DNA of 64,000 bases from Rhizobium skierniewicense (GCF_014196515.1 NZ_JACIDV010000011.1:1-64000), one strand, 5' to 3'. Shown: positions 1 through 8,454, counted from the stretch's first letter. Numbers and translations: made by a program. The notes: a model not told the origin generated them from the sequence alone.

Positions 1-414
1 GCCGTTCCCTACAAGATCGAGATCGTCCTGACCGATAACGGCATCCAGTTCGCCGACCTGCCGAAAAATCGATCAGGCCCAACCGCTATGTGGCGCGGTC
101 ATCCCTTCGATCGGGCTTGTCAGGTTCACGGCATAGAACATCGTCTGACAAAGCCCAGGCACCCTTGGGCCAATGGTCAGGTCGAGCGGATGAACCGGAC
201 CATAAAGGAGGCAACGGTCAAGCGCTTCCACTACGACGACCACCAACAACTCCGAACCCATCTCGAAACATTCGTCGCCGCATATAACTTCGGCCGCCGT
301 CTCAAGACACTCAAGGGCCTCACGCCATACGAGTTCATCTGCAAACGATGGACAATCGAGCCAAATCGTTTCATCCTAAATCCGATCCATCAAATGCCGG
401 GACTGAACAACTAG
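1..414 (+). CDS. IS481-family transposase, C-terminal part (5' end outside window)
   Basis: Frame 1 is open from the first base, so the window starts inside the gene. The translation carries the end of a DDE integrase core: a second catalytic Asp in TDNG near residue 12 and the Glu of NGQVERMN near residue 65, followed by the IS481-type tail with AYNFGRRLKTLKGLTPYEF. The first catalytic Asp and the N-terminal helix-turn-helix lie upstream. It catalyses cut-and-paste movement of its own element. The reading frame to the TAG is intact, so it may be functional if the upstream half is whole. It is the left-most of several insertion sequences that crowd this island. Confidence 0.85.
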   Translation, partial: AVPYKIEIVLTDNGIQFADLPKNRSGPTAMWRGHPFDRACQVHGIEHRLTKPRHPWANGQVERMNRTIKEATVKRFHYDDHQQLRTHLETFVAAYNFGRRLKTLKGLTPYEFICKRWTIEPNRFILNPIHQMPGLNN

Positions 415-436
415 TTCATGACTGGAGCCTTTTTTC

Positions 437-588
437 ATGCAGAAGCAAGTTTTCTTTGACGCCGTGCGCGGACCTCTGTTTGGCGGAGCGCTTGCGGTGC
501 CCCAGGTACAGGGAATGGATGGCATTCTAGACAGAGCGCTTGCCGATCGCACACCGCTGCGGCATCTCACTTACATGCTCGCCACGGC
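437..588 (+). pseudogene. N-terminal stub of a phage lysin-like (peptidoglycan hydrolase) gene
   Basis: The first about 50 residues (FFDAVRGPLFGG, QVQGMDGILD, LTYMLATAF) resemble the start of rhizobial phage/prophage lysozyme-like proteins, where the segment normally continues with a catalytic HET motif. Here the resemblance stops after LATAF, near base 588, and the DNA changes to the orfA end of an IS3 element. The stub has a GGAG-like ribosome site at about 426. I read it as a gene cut by insertion or deletion. The family assignment is from memory of the N-terminal motif and is moderate. Confidence 0.45.
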
Positions 589-591
589 TTT

Positions 592-717
592 CTGCTGCCC
601 GACGAGATGCGTCGTCTGAAGGCTTTGGAAGACGAGAACAACCGCTTGAAGCGGATCGTTGCCGACCTGACGCTGGATCGCGAAATGCTGCAGGACGTCA
701 TCCGCCGAAAGCTCTAA
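592..717 (+). pseudogene. IS3-family orfA, C-terminal remnant
   Basis: This frame reads LLPDEMRRLKALEDENNRLK, then IVADLTLDREMLQDVIRRKL and a TAA. It is the leucine-zipper end of an IS3 OrfA, which normally supplies DNA binding and oligomerisation. The N-terminal helix-turn-helix is missing because the element is truncated. The frame overlaps orfB by about 19 bases in the -1 relation expected for programmed frameshifting at the A-rich GAAAG. Confidence 0.7.
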
Positions 718-1553
718 GGCCTGCCCGCAAGCGCAAGCTTATCGACGGGATGCTGGTGGATTGGGGGATATCGATCAGACGGGCCTGCAAGGTCCTGACG
801 TTTGACACCTCGAGCTATCACTACAAATCCCGAAGAACCGGGCAGGCCCCTCTCGAAAGGCGGATTAAGGAAATATGTGAAACGCGTGTGCGGTTCGGAT
901 ATCGGCGCGTGCATGTCCACTTGCGCCGTGATGGATGGACGATCAACATGAAGAAGACACGTAGGATTTACAGCGAGTTAGGTCTCCAATTGCGCAATAA
1001 GCGCCCCAAGCGTCGGGTGAAGGCAAAGCTTCGGGACGACCGCCAGATAGCCGTTGGTCCGAACGATGTATGGGCGATGGATTTCGTTCACGACCAGCTC
1101 GCGACAGGTAAGAAATTGCGCATCCTGACCGTTGTGGATACGCATTCTCGCTACTGCCCCGCGACCGACGCACGGTTCACCTATCGCGGTGAGGATGTGG
1201 TTCAGACGTTGGAATGTATTTGTAAAGGGGCTGGCTATCCCAAGACGATCAGGGTTGATAACGGCAGCGAATTTATCTCCCGCGACCTCGACCTTTGGGC
1301 TTATGCCAACAACGTCACCCTGGACTTCTCTCGGCCTGGAAAACCGACCGATAACGGCTTTATCGAGGCGTTTAACAGCAAGCTGCGAGCAGAGTGCCTG
1401 AACGCGCATTGGTTCTTAACCCTTGCGGATTCGCGCGAAAAGTTGGAGACTTGGCGTCGATACTACAATGAGGACCGTCCTCACTCGGCAATCGGATATA
1501 ACGTCCCGATTGCCATACATAATCCCGGTGGCGCAACCAGCCCGTCATCGTGA
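699..1553 (+). CDS. IS3-family transposase OrfB (DDE integrase)
   Basis: It carries an HTH_21-like region (RRIKEICETRVRFGYRRVHV) followed by an rve integrase core. The catalytic triad is visible: Asp in WAMDFVHD, Asp in VDNGSEF, and Glu in DNGFIEAFNSKLRAECL. The C-terminal YYNEDRPHSAIGY motif is typical of the family. In intact elements it is made as an OrfAB fusion by -1 frameshifting, so its own start is not a normal ATG. I placed the start where orfB resemblance begins; the frame stays open upstream to 540. The reading frame is intact, but orfA is truncated and a normal fusion cannot be made. Confidence 0.8.
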   Translation, partial: HPPKALRPARKRKLIDGMLVDWGISIRRACKVLTFDTSSYHYKSRRTGQAPLERRIKEICETRVRFGYRRVHVHLRRDGWTINMKKTRRIYSELGLQLRNKRPKRRVKAKLRDDRQIAVGPNDVWAMDFVHDQLATGKKLRILTVVDTHSRYCPATDARFTYRGEDVVQTLECICKGAGYPKTIRVDNGSEFISRDLDLWAYANNVTLDFSRPGKPTDNGFIEAFNSKLRAECLNAHWFLTLADSREKLETWRRYYNEDRPHSAIGYNVPIAIHNPGGATSPSS

Positions 1554-1647
1554 AGAAAGCCGGAAAACTCTAACATCCGGCGGTCCAATGTTGGGGCTCA
1601 GTGCAGAAAACCCCAGACTCTCCTTAAAACTGAAGGGAAGATGGGTC

Positions 1648-1914
1648 TCAGGTCAGGCTGATTGTTACATATGAAGGTAGACCACCGTCTGTCGAGGATG
1701 GTAGCACACGAATGTCGCGCAACTCCCTTCGAACATCCGAACGCGAGAAAGTCTGCTTCTCGGTGTCTCTGGTGAGAATTATCGTGTAGGGATCATCCCA
1801 CCGCGGTCCGCCGACTAAGACCGCGAAATGACGGTCATCATCTGCCATGGCGGCGTGATAGAGCCGGGGGTCCCACTCTCCGTAAAGCTCTTCGAAACCT
1901 CCGTCGTGATCCAT
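1648..1914 (-). pseudogene. Truncated second immunity-like protein, cut by IS3 right end
   Basis: This 88-residue frame aligns with the N-terminus of the protein encoded at 1960-3102. The local pattern PYTIILTRDTEKQTFSRSDV matches SYSYILTYEGNFEQPWSRADV, and an acidic stretch and a short strand follow in both. The full-length relative has 380 residues, so about three quarters are missing. The last codons and the stop lie in the terminal bases of the IS3 element, showing that the IS interrupted it. It lies directly behind the probable immunity gene, as a duplicated immunity cassette would. Confidence 0.6.
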
Positions 1915-1959
1915 AGCGTCGGCGCTCCGATCTGTCGCTTCTCACATCAGAAGCCAGTT

Positions 1960-3102
1960 CTAGTTCTCCGTCCCCTTGAATTCGCGCTCGAGAAGCTCCT
2001 GAGGTACTTTCACTGCCTTCCAATCGTTACCGTCGAACGTTTGGATGCCGTGTTTGGAGTCGAAGTAGTACAGTACGTCGCCTACCGCTTGCACCTTAAG
2101 AGGCGTTGGAATGCTCTTGTTAATGTTCGGGTCAAGGACGGGTTTGAGTGGGGTAAGTATGTGTTCGTCGAACCAGTGCAGAGCATAGTCCGAGGCAATG
2201 ACCATCCGATCACGGAATTTAGTGATCGAACGCAGGTTCTCATCGTTCCCCTTAAATGAAATGTCTTGAAATCCGTCGCGGGCGTTGCCGACGAGAATCA
2301 CGCCGTTGTTTCCGACTGCCCAAACGCGATCATTGGTCTCGATTAGAATATCCGAAAGAACTGCCGGCTCAGAATAAAATTTCCCCGAACGCGGCGTAGC
2401 CACCATTCGCCATTCATTGCCGTCCCAGTGATGGAGGCGACCTTCGTTAACGCGTGTCTGGCCTTCCTTCGCGGACTCCTCCAAGTCAAGCGCCTCTTCG
2501 TAGCGTCCTTCTTTAATCAGTTCACTTCGCCGTTTTTTCTCCTCGTCCGTCAGGCCTCTAGCGGAATTTTCCGGGAAATAGACGACACTCATGTACATAT
2601 CAGTGCCGGTGTCGCCACGTACCGTGCCGAAAGCGAGGTATTCAAAGCCCTGAGGGGCTGTAGGCAGCTTCTCCTTGTGAAACCATTCGGTCTTTTCTCC
2701 GGCGATACGATAGAGTTGGGAATGATAACCAGCTACCAAGATCATATCATCAACGAGGGTCGCTGAGTTAATGTATCCTAACCCGGTCGCATCCTCGGAA
2801 TACACGCCAGCACCGATAATCTTCATGTGTTGAGAAGCTTTGCCCGGCCAAATTGTATAAACATCCCCTTCGTCACTAACAGCGTGAATGACGGGACGAC
2901 CTTCGCTATCGAGTTTTCCGGTCAACCCGTCGATCTTGCGAGGGACGTCCGCCCGTGACCAAGGCTGTTCGAAATTCCCCTCATATGTGAGGATGTAAGA
3001 GTAGGAATCGTCGCTGTCGTTTTCACTAAATACGGCACAGAAGGTGTCACTGTCGAATGCAATTGCCGCGTCTAGTCTTATTATCTTATCCAATGTGGCC
3101 AC
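1960..3102 (-). CDS. Probable immunity protein for the adjacent T6SS nuclease effector
   Basis: It has 380 residues and no signal peptide or membrane segment, so it is cytoplasmic. Repeated blade-like motifs such as GDVYTIWPG, DRVWAVGNNGVILVGN and a late VGDVLYYFDSKHGIQTF suggest a beta-propeller fold. It starts 8 bases after the stop of the effector gene in the same operon, the usual place for a cognate immunity gene, and a truncated paralogue follows it. A nuclease effector must be neutralised in the cytoplasm, which fits the lack of export signals. The immunity role is inferred from position. I do not recognise a named domain with certainty. Confidence 0.6.
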   Translation of the reverse strand: MATLDKIIRLDAAIAFDSDTFCAVFSENDSDDSYSYILTYEGNFEQPWSRADVPRKIDGLTGKLDSEGRPVIHAVSDEGDVYTIWPGKASQHMKIIGAGVYSEDATGLGYINSATLVDDMILVAGYHSQLYRIAGEKTEWFHKEKLPTAPQGFEYLAFGTVRGDTGTDMYMSVVYFPENSARGLTDEEKKRRSELIKEGRYEEALDLEESAKEGQTRVNEGRLHHWDGNEWRMVATPRSGKFYSEPAVLSDILIETNDRVWAVGNNGVILVGNARDGFQDISFKGNDENLRSITKFRDRMVIASDYALHWFDEHILTPLKPVLDPNINKSIPTPLKVQAVGDVLYYFDSKHGIQTFDGNDWKAVKVPQELLEREFKGTEN

Positions 3103-3110
3103 TCCTCACC

Positions 3111-4601
3111 TCAGTAACTCCCCGCTTGTAATCTATCTATTACGTCCTTGCCTCCTGGCAACTGCGGAGGCCGAAGAGTCGTTCTACCGGGCTGCTCCTC
3201 ATTTTCTCCCACTTGGGCCATCGCCGCCAGCTTTGCCATTCTCTTGCACTTTTCCGGTAATTCGGGAACGCGATCTATCGCCTTGTTGACCTCTCCTCTA
3301 ATTTCACCAAGTGGTGCCGTTCCCTGTGGTCTATAGCGCAGGCCGAGCGCTGAGAGTGCGGGATTAAGGGACTTATGGACTGCGTCATCATCGGTTCGGT
3401 GCATCCCGGTCGTGAGACAAATTGCCTGTCCCTCGTTGTAAGTCGGAGAATTCTTGATACGCCCAGCTTTGGAATTCTTTTCAGCCTCATTGGAAGGCGC
3501 GTTGCCAATGCGATAGACCATGTCGGGTATGATGTGGTGGGCTTCACCCGGGCAGACCATTTTGACATATTTGTAAGGCCCAACGACACATGGCCATTCG
3601 TCCTTGTTCGAAGTGTCGATCCTCACTCCCTCTTTCAGAGCGGTCGCCAACCGTCTCGATCGATCAATCTTCAGATGTTGTTCGAGATATTTCCGTTCCT
3701 GTTCGATGTAATTCTCGTCGGGACTGCTGAACGGGTCATTGTAGGCATCGTATATATGTGTCGAAATACGCTGCTTCGTTGCGTCGTACAGAGCTTTTTC
3801 CTCTGTACCAAGCGGAGTTATTCCCTCCAGCGCCCTGCTAGCGGCATTGTCCGCCAAAATTGCGGTGTCCAGATCAGGCGTTCCGCCGCTCGTAATGAGC
3901 GCCATAGGTGCAGCCACGCTGCCCAATACCCTGCCGAAAATTCCAAGCCTCTGTAAAATCGTGCTGGTCCCCGACGGCGGCGGCGTGGGAATCTTAGGTA
4001 GCGAACTGGGTTTCGCAGGATTATCGCGCATCAGTTCTTTAAGAAGCCTTTGGCCTTCCGGCGAGCTCGTGTCCAACGCGACCTCGATTGGCTTTGGCTG
4101 CGCTCTCAAAGACCCTCTTATTGGATCATTCTCTTTCGGGGGATCGAAGGTTTGAGTGCCGCGAACGAAAATTGCTTCACCAACCGTGTTACGGCTGTTC
4201 ATGTGGAAACGATCGAGGTGACGAATGACGTGCGAACCCTCGGCGCGAACCTGATCGGCGTGACCGATAGGTTCACAGATGTCTCCGACCGTCCCCGATA
4301 TGCGGCCCTTGCGGACGCCTGGCCTATCGCCATGCACATGCGTCGTGCAAGAGCGCATGACCATGGCTTTCTTGCGCGTAAAGCGCACAGACGGTGTGTA
4401 ATCTTTATCATCACTGCAGAAATCCATGACCGTATACGGGATCGGCACGACAGACGAACCCACCGGGGTCCAGCAGACGTCTGGTGATAAATAAACTATT
4501 TTAGCTTCGTCTATGTCCCGAAGCCCTTCACGAGGTTTCTTTGTTGTCCATGGGGCCGGATAGTCCGGTTCACCGGTATAATCGTCGCGAGGGATGCTCA
4601 T
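3111..4601 (-). CDS. T6SS PAAR-like (DUF4150) effector with C-terminal AHH/HNH-type nuclease domain
   Basis: The 496-residue protein has an N-terminal DUF4150 PAAR-like region (about 35-155, with VYLSPDVCWTPVGSSVVPIPY and a conserved-Cys/His segment SCTTHVHGDRPG). This cone is thought to sit on the VgrG spike. A Pro-rich linker (200-212) and a hydrophobic stretch (215-240) follow. The C-terminal toxin region has EAHHIIPDMV (AHH at 354-356) and, about 45 residues later, an MHRTDD motif, the arrangement of HNH/endonuclease VII-like Tox-AHH/SHH domains. The overall plan resembles the Agrobacterium DUF4150-HNH effector encoded with vgrG2 and a DUF2169 gene. Its ATG overlaps the DUF2169 stop (ATGA), indicating translational coupling. 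Expected role: degrading DNA in rival bacteria. Confidence 0.8.
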   Translation of the reverse strand: MSIPRDDYTGEPDYPAPWTTKKPREGLRDIDEAKIVYLSPDVCWTPVGSSVVPIPYTVMDFCSDDKDYTPSVRFTRKKAMVMRSCTTHVHGDRPGVRKGRISGTVGDICEPIGHADQVRAEGSHVIRHLDRFHMNSRNTVGEAIFVRGTQTFDPPKENDPIRGSLRAQPKPIEVALDTSSPEGQRLLKELMRDNPAKPSSLPKIPTPPPSGTSTILQRLGIFGRVLGSVAAPMALITSGGTPDLDTAILADNAASRALEGITPLGTEEKALYDATKQRISTHIYDAYNDPFSSPDENYIEQERKYLEQHLKIDRSRRLATALKEGVRIDTSNKDEWPCVVGPYKYVKMVCPGEAHHIIPDMVYRIGNAPSNEAEKNSKAGRIKNSPTYNEGQAICLTTGMHRTDDDAVHKSLNPALSALGLRYRPQGTAPLGEIRGEVNKAIDRVPELPEKCKRMAKLAAMAQVGENEEQPGRTTLRPPQLPGGKDVIDRLQAGSY

Positions 4602-5716
4602 GCCATCTCTCCCTCATTGACCTTGGCAGTCTCGACTTCCGGCGGTATTAACCGGACACGCGTCAAGGTGAGGGTCGTCTCACCTGCATCTGGCAACGGA
4701 AATCTCACCCGCCAGGTTAGCAGGACCCGCCCATCGTTACGCCAGTCGAACTGGACACCGTCCAGTTCAAGTACGTGCCAGTCGTCTCGATCCTCGCGAG
4801 AGCAATGAACGCCGAGCTTGAGACCAGGCAGCTCGCCTCGGGCGACCAGGTAGTGAGGATGCAAGTTTGACAGCTCATATGCTTCATCGCCCCGAAGATG
4901 GGGAGCCGTGATCAGGTCGGGATGTGCGGACTGCCAGAAGCGACGATCGAAATCGCGCGGCAAGAGAGGGTGCCGTTGTTCCACCCAGTCGTCGTCGTAG
5001 GTTCCCGCATGTTGTTGTCGCGAACGCCACCACGGCGACACGAGACCCAGCCCCTGAGGCTCCGGCGTTTGCCGCCAGTCCAGCGGCTCATCGGGTGCGG
5101 TGATCTGAGGCGCTGGTACGGGCTGGGTGTTGGATGGCATCTCGAGGTTGACGATGCCGCATCCGAGCGGGTTCCTGCGTTCAACGTCAACAGGTGTCTC
5201 CGTTTCGATGTCGCCAGTGCCGGGGATCGCTCCACCATAGGCGTTGCGCCAGCAGACGCTGACACTCCTTGCTGGTTCGGGTTCCGTCAGCGTCCAGTCG
5301 GCGATGACACGCTTTGGCTCCTTTGCGGAAAACCCGGCCCACTTCTCCTTGATCACGGGCTCCCAGAAGCGTGGCCCGGAAACGTCGATCTCCTTGAACA
5401 CCAGTCCCAGCTTCAACGAGGCTCGCCAGGACGGCTCAGGCTCTCCCGAAGGAGACCAGGCATGTCCGAGAAACGTGACGTCAGTTCCAGGTTTGTCGGG
5501 GGTGAGATCGCTCTGGCGCAAAAGGGCGGTTTGATGCGGATCGCCCTCGTAGGCGTCCTCCCACTGGAAGCTTTCCTGCTCCTCGGCGATCTCAAGCATA
5601 CCGTCCTGAACATGCGTGAATGTCGCGCGAACGGAGACGACACAATCCAGTTCGCCCTCGGTGTCGAATTGACGAAAGGCCATGGCGGGAAACGGAAGTC
5701 GATTATCAAGCTCCAC
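4598..5716 (-). CDS. DUF2169 T6SS adaptor/chaperone
   Basis: The 372-residue protein begins with PFPAMAFRQFDTEGELDCVVSVRATF, typical of DUF2169. It contains the family motifs SVCWRNAYGGAIPGT and NPLGCGIV. DUF2169 proteins help load PAAR/DUF4150 effectors onto their VgrG. It starts with GTG at 5714-5716 behind a strong GGAGGGG, only 15 bases after vgrG, and its stop overlaps the effector start. No signal peptide or membrane segment is seen. Its place between vgrG and the effector matches its predicted job as the link between the two. Confidence 0.85.
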   Translation of the reverse strand: MELDNRLPFPAMAFRQFDTEGELDCVVSVRATFTHVQDGMLEIAEEQESFQWEDAYEGDPHQTALLRQSDLTPDKPGTDVTFLGHAWSPSGEPEPSWRASLKLGLVFKEIDVSGPRFWEPVIKEKWAGFSAKEPKRVIADWTLTEPEPARSVSVCWRNAYGGAIPGTGDIETETPVDVERRNPLGCGIVNLEMPSNTQPVPAPQITAPDEPLDWRQTPEPQGLGLVSPWWRSRQQHAGTYDDDWVEQRHPLLPRDFDRRFWQSAHPDLITAPHLRGDEAYELSNLHPHYLVARGELPGLKLGVHCSREDRDDWHVLELDGVQFDWRNDGRVLLTWRVRFPLPDAGETTLTLTRVRLIPPEVETAKVNEGEMA

Positions 5717-5731
5717 GTGCCAGCCCCTCCA

Positions 5732-7993
5732 TCAGTTCAGATCGATCGGCTTGCCGCGAAGCTGGAAATGATCGGTCGCCACGAAGTTGAAAGTCTTGCC
5801 GAGGATGATAACCTCGCCGTTGGACTTCATGATGAACTTGGAATCGCCGCACTCGATGACGAACTCCTCGCCGACCGCGATCTTCTTGAACTTGCCCACG
5901 CTTTCCAGCGAGGTCTGCCCAACATTCGTGACCTTGCTGACACCGATCTGTTCGGCATGCGCGACACCCACGCTATCTGACTTGAAGGTGCTGACGATGG
6001 TGTTCATGATGCCGGGGAGCGGGAAGAGACCGGAAGCATCGGTGCCCACACCCGTACCTGAGCCTGCAAGCGCCGTTCCTGCGTCAGACCGCGGGCTGGG
6101 GCCTGATACCACACCCTCTCGTGACGACATGCCGCCAGCGCCAAGGAAGCCGAGGGCGGACGAAGCGAGTGTCGTGGCGAATGCCGCCACGCCAGGACCA
6201 CCGCCGCCCGCGATATGAGCGGCCTGCGACAGCAGTCCGGCGGTGTGACCCGATAGGGCTTGCACGCCCGCCATCGCCATCATCGCCATCGGGCCTGTCC
6301 CGCCAACGACCGTATTTACCGATCCCCCAATCTCATGCTTCTGGTTGCCCGAGACTTCAACGGCACGGTTGCCGCCAACGGAGGCCACCTCGTGGCGGTC
6401 GATGCGCTTCGTGCGGTCGTTCAGCACGCGGGTCGTCTGGTCCTTTTGTGCGTGGAAGAACTGGTTCTCCTTGCCTGCTTCATCCTCAAAGGTGATTTCA
6501 TTGAAGCCATCGCCCTTGTGCGTGTTGGAGCGCAGGACCATCCGCGTCTTGTTAGCGGGAAGATCGTAGGGCACCGAATTTTTCGGGTTGTTGACGACAC
6601 CTGTCACCAAAGGTCGATCAGGATCGCCATCCACGAACGCGACCATCACTTCCATGCCGATGCGTGGAATGACCTGCGCACCCCATGTGCCCCCGCCCCA
6701 TGCCTGACTAACCCTTACCCAGCAGGTATCCGTCCCATCCTTCTTCGCCTTGCGGTCCCAAGGGAACCACAGCTTGATGCGACCATATTGATCTGGGTGG
6801 ATTTCCTCGCCCTCGGGACCCGCGACGATCGCCACCTGCGTGCCCTCGATCTTTGGGCGCTTGGTCGTGCGGTGCGGGGTGAGGGGCACGCGGGCGGGAA
6901 TGGCCTCGAAGGCGTTGCGGTATTCCGGCTCGTTGCTGTTGGTCTCGTAAGAGCGATCCACGATGGTATGGCTGGCCCTGATGATGACGTGCTCTTCGTA
7001 TTCGTGCTCGGGATGGGCTTCCTCATAGGGCGTAAAGCGACGACCGGCTTCGAGAATGCGCGATGTCGAGCCACCGAAAACGCGATCGTGGTCCGCCTCG
7101 ATCGATTGTGCTCGTAGTTTTTGGGCTCGCTCGGCTTCTTCCACCGTTTTGATACGGGCCGGGTATTCATAAAGCTCTCGCTTGGTCGCGTCCGGCATCT
7201 GCACCAGAGACGGTGTCATCGTACCCGGCACCATCGAGGGCGTTTCGAAATTCCAGTCGGCGCCCGCGCGCTGGCCGGGCACATAGGAAAAGCGACGTGC
7301 CCAGTCATTGATGTGGTTGCGATCCGATGATCCCTGTGCCAATCTCACTCTGCCTTCGCCTTGAGCGGAATGCGATGGCCCAAGCCATCCATTGGCGGTA
7401 TCGGCCACATGCAGCTTGTGAGAGCCGTCCTCGTGGCTGAACCAGTAAAAAAGTCCATCTTCCTCTAAACGTCTGAGAAGATACGACAAATCGTCTTCGT
7501 TATATTGCACGCTGTAGATTTGCGCAGGTGGTGGTGAAAGGATGCCTGACGTATCCGGTGCTGGAATGCCGTGCTCGGAAAACAAGGTTTCAACGATATC
7601 GATCGATGTCTTGTTCTGCCAGATGCGGCAATCCGAGCGGCGGGACAGAAGCCACATCTGCGGACGAATGGTCATGGCATAGGACCGCAAGCCACGTGTG
7701 ATGGGTGGCCCCTCATGCAGGTCGGTCACGAGGCCGTTGAAGGGTCGGCGCACGCCACCATCGTCTTCACCCTGCTGAACCTCGACCGAGACATCGACCA
7801 GACGACCGATCAGTTCCTCTGGCTTCACCGCTTCCTTCTTGGCGCGAACATTCAACTGTATCTCGAAGAGTTGCGAAACGCCCTCGTTGATGACCATCCG
7901 TTCCGGCAGCAACTGGTCTTCGCCGAGCGGCGACTTGACCTTCAAAACACGGCTGGCCTGGATGAAATCGGACGACGAAGGCTGGTCGGTCAT
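5732..7993 (-). CDS. vgrG: Type VI secretion spike protein VgrG (TssI)
   Basis: It encodes 753 residues from the ATG at 7993; a TTG 36 bases upstream is also in frame but has no good ribosome site. The N-terminal part carries gp27-like segments (WQNKTSIDIVETLFSEHGIP, then YNEDDLSYLLRRLEEDGLFYWF). The gp5 OB-fold follows at about 395-475 (HPDQYGRIKLWFPWDR, CWVRVSQAWGGGTWG, PRIGMEVMVAFVDGDPDRP). After that come short needle-like repeats and, unusually, a Gly/Ala/Met-rich hydrophobic block at about 565-660. The C-terminus probably contacts the adaptor or effector. It is the first gene of the cargo operon and assembles as the trimeric tip of the T6SS tube. Confidence 0.95.
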   Translation of the reverse strand: MTDQPSSSDFIQASRVLKVKSPLGEDQLLPERMVINEGVSQLFEIQLNVRAKKEAVKPEELIGRLVDVSVEVQQGEDDGGVRRPFNGLVTDLHEGPPITRGLRSYAMTIRPQMWLLSRRSDCRIWQNKTSIDIVETLFSEHGIPAPDTSGILSPPPAQIYSVQYNEDDLSYLLRRLEEDGLFYWFSHEDGSHKLHVADTANGWLGPSHSAQGEGRVRLAQGSSDRNHINDWARRFSYVPGQRAGADWNFETPSMVPGTMTPSLVQMPDATKRELYEYPARIKTVEEAERAQKLRAQSIEADHDRVFGGSTSRILEAGRRFTPYEEAHPEHEYEEHVIIRASHTIVDRSYETNSNEPEYRNAFEAIPARVPLTPHRTTKRPKIEGTQVAIVAGPEGEEIHPDQYGRIKLWFPWDRKAKKDGTDTCWVRVSQAWGGGTWGAQVIPRIGMEVMVAFVDGDPDRPLVTGVVNNPKNSVPYDLPANKTRMVLRSNTHKGDGFNEITFEDEAGKENQFFHAQKDQTTRVLNDRTKRIDRHEVASVGGNRAVEVSGNQKHEIGGSVNTVVGGTGPMAMMAMAGVQALSGHTAGLLSQAAHIAGGGGPGVAAFATTLASSALGFLGAGGMSSREGVVSGPSPRSDAGTALAGSGTGVGTDASGLFPLPGIMNTIVSTFKSDSVGVAHAEQIGVSKVTNVGQTSLESVGKFKKIAVGEEFVIECGDSKFIMKSNGEVIILGKTFNFVATDHFQLRGKPIDLN

Positions 7994-8193
7994 GGGGAAC
8001 CCCGGTGATCGGATGAGACAAAATATCAATCAGCTGTCAAAATCTGGTCGGAATGCAATCAATCATTGTGGCAAAAGCAAGGATTCTACGAAAATAAGGC
8101 GCAGACAGCTTGTCCATCGCGGACATGACATTTGCACCGTCGCGAAATCAGCGTGAGCTCAACGATAAGGTCTTCGGATAAACGTCGCTGATC

Positions 8194-8207
8194 GGGCACT
8201 CGTGCCC
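8194..8207. promoter_or_regulatory. Short perfect dyad upstream of vgrG
   Basis: GGGCAC-TC-GTGCCC forms 6-bp inverted arms with a 2-base centre, about 200 bases upstream of the vgrG start in a gene-poor stretch. It could be an operator half-site pair or simply a small hairpin. No run of T follows on either strand, so it is not a good terminator. Function is unknown. Confidence 0.25.
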
Positions 8208-8258
8208 TAGCAGGATGACGGAACTTTTAATCGAAATACGGGAGCGTCACCAGAAGCA

Positions 8259-8454
8259 ATGAGGGCTACATATGACCATCGAAAACAACCCGAGAATTAT
8301 CAAAGTTACCGGCACAGTATCGTCGGCGAATTCCACCCCGGCGTCACCAACGACCATGTTTGGGGAATTTGGCGAAAACCCACGTTCGAGGAGCTTGTGC
8401 AGGCGTGGCCGTCGAAAACACCTGTGCCCGATGGAGCGGAATGGTGGTAACTGA
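8259..8454 (+). pseudogene. Possible frameshifted small gene, function unknown
   Basis: Two overlapping frames share this stretch. The one starting at 8272 reads MTIENNPRIIKVTGTVSSAN before becoming low-quality. The one from 8259 reads protein-like sequence at its end (GEFHPGVTNDHVWGIW, KPTFEELVQAW, DGAEWW). A single frameshift near 8325 would join them into a protein of about 60 residues. It lies upstream of vgrG in the opposite direction. I do not recognise the family, and it may be chance. Confidence 0.25.

Larger units (their letters stand above)
589..1655 (+). mobile_element. 5'-truncated IS3-family insertion sequence
   Basis: It contains the last part of orfA (592-717), a full orfB (699-1553) and a right end at about 1651-1655. 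There the minus-strand sequence begins TGACCTGAGACC, a typical IS3 terminal motif. The left end is missing: the orfA region is joined straight to a phage-like gene stub. The right end cuts an immunity-like gene (1648-1914). Without a left inverted repeat the element should not be able to move by itself. Confidence 0.7.

Noticed and set aside
4898-5980. 360-codon open frame on the plus strand across DUF2169 and the end of vgrG
   Set aside because: It is antisense to two recognisable T6SS genes and has no ribosome site or known motif.
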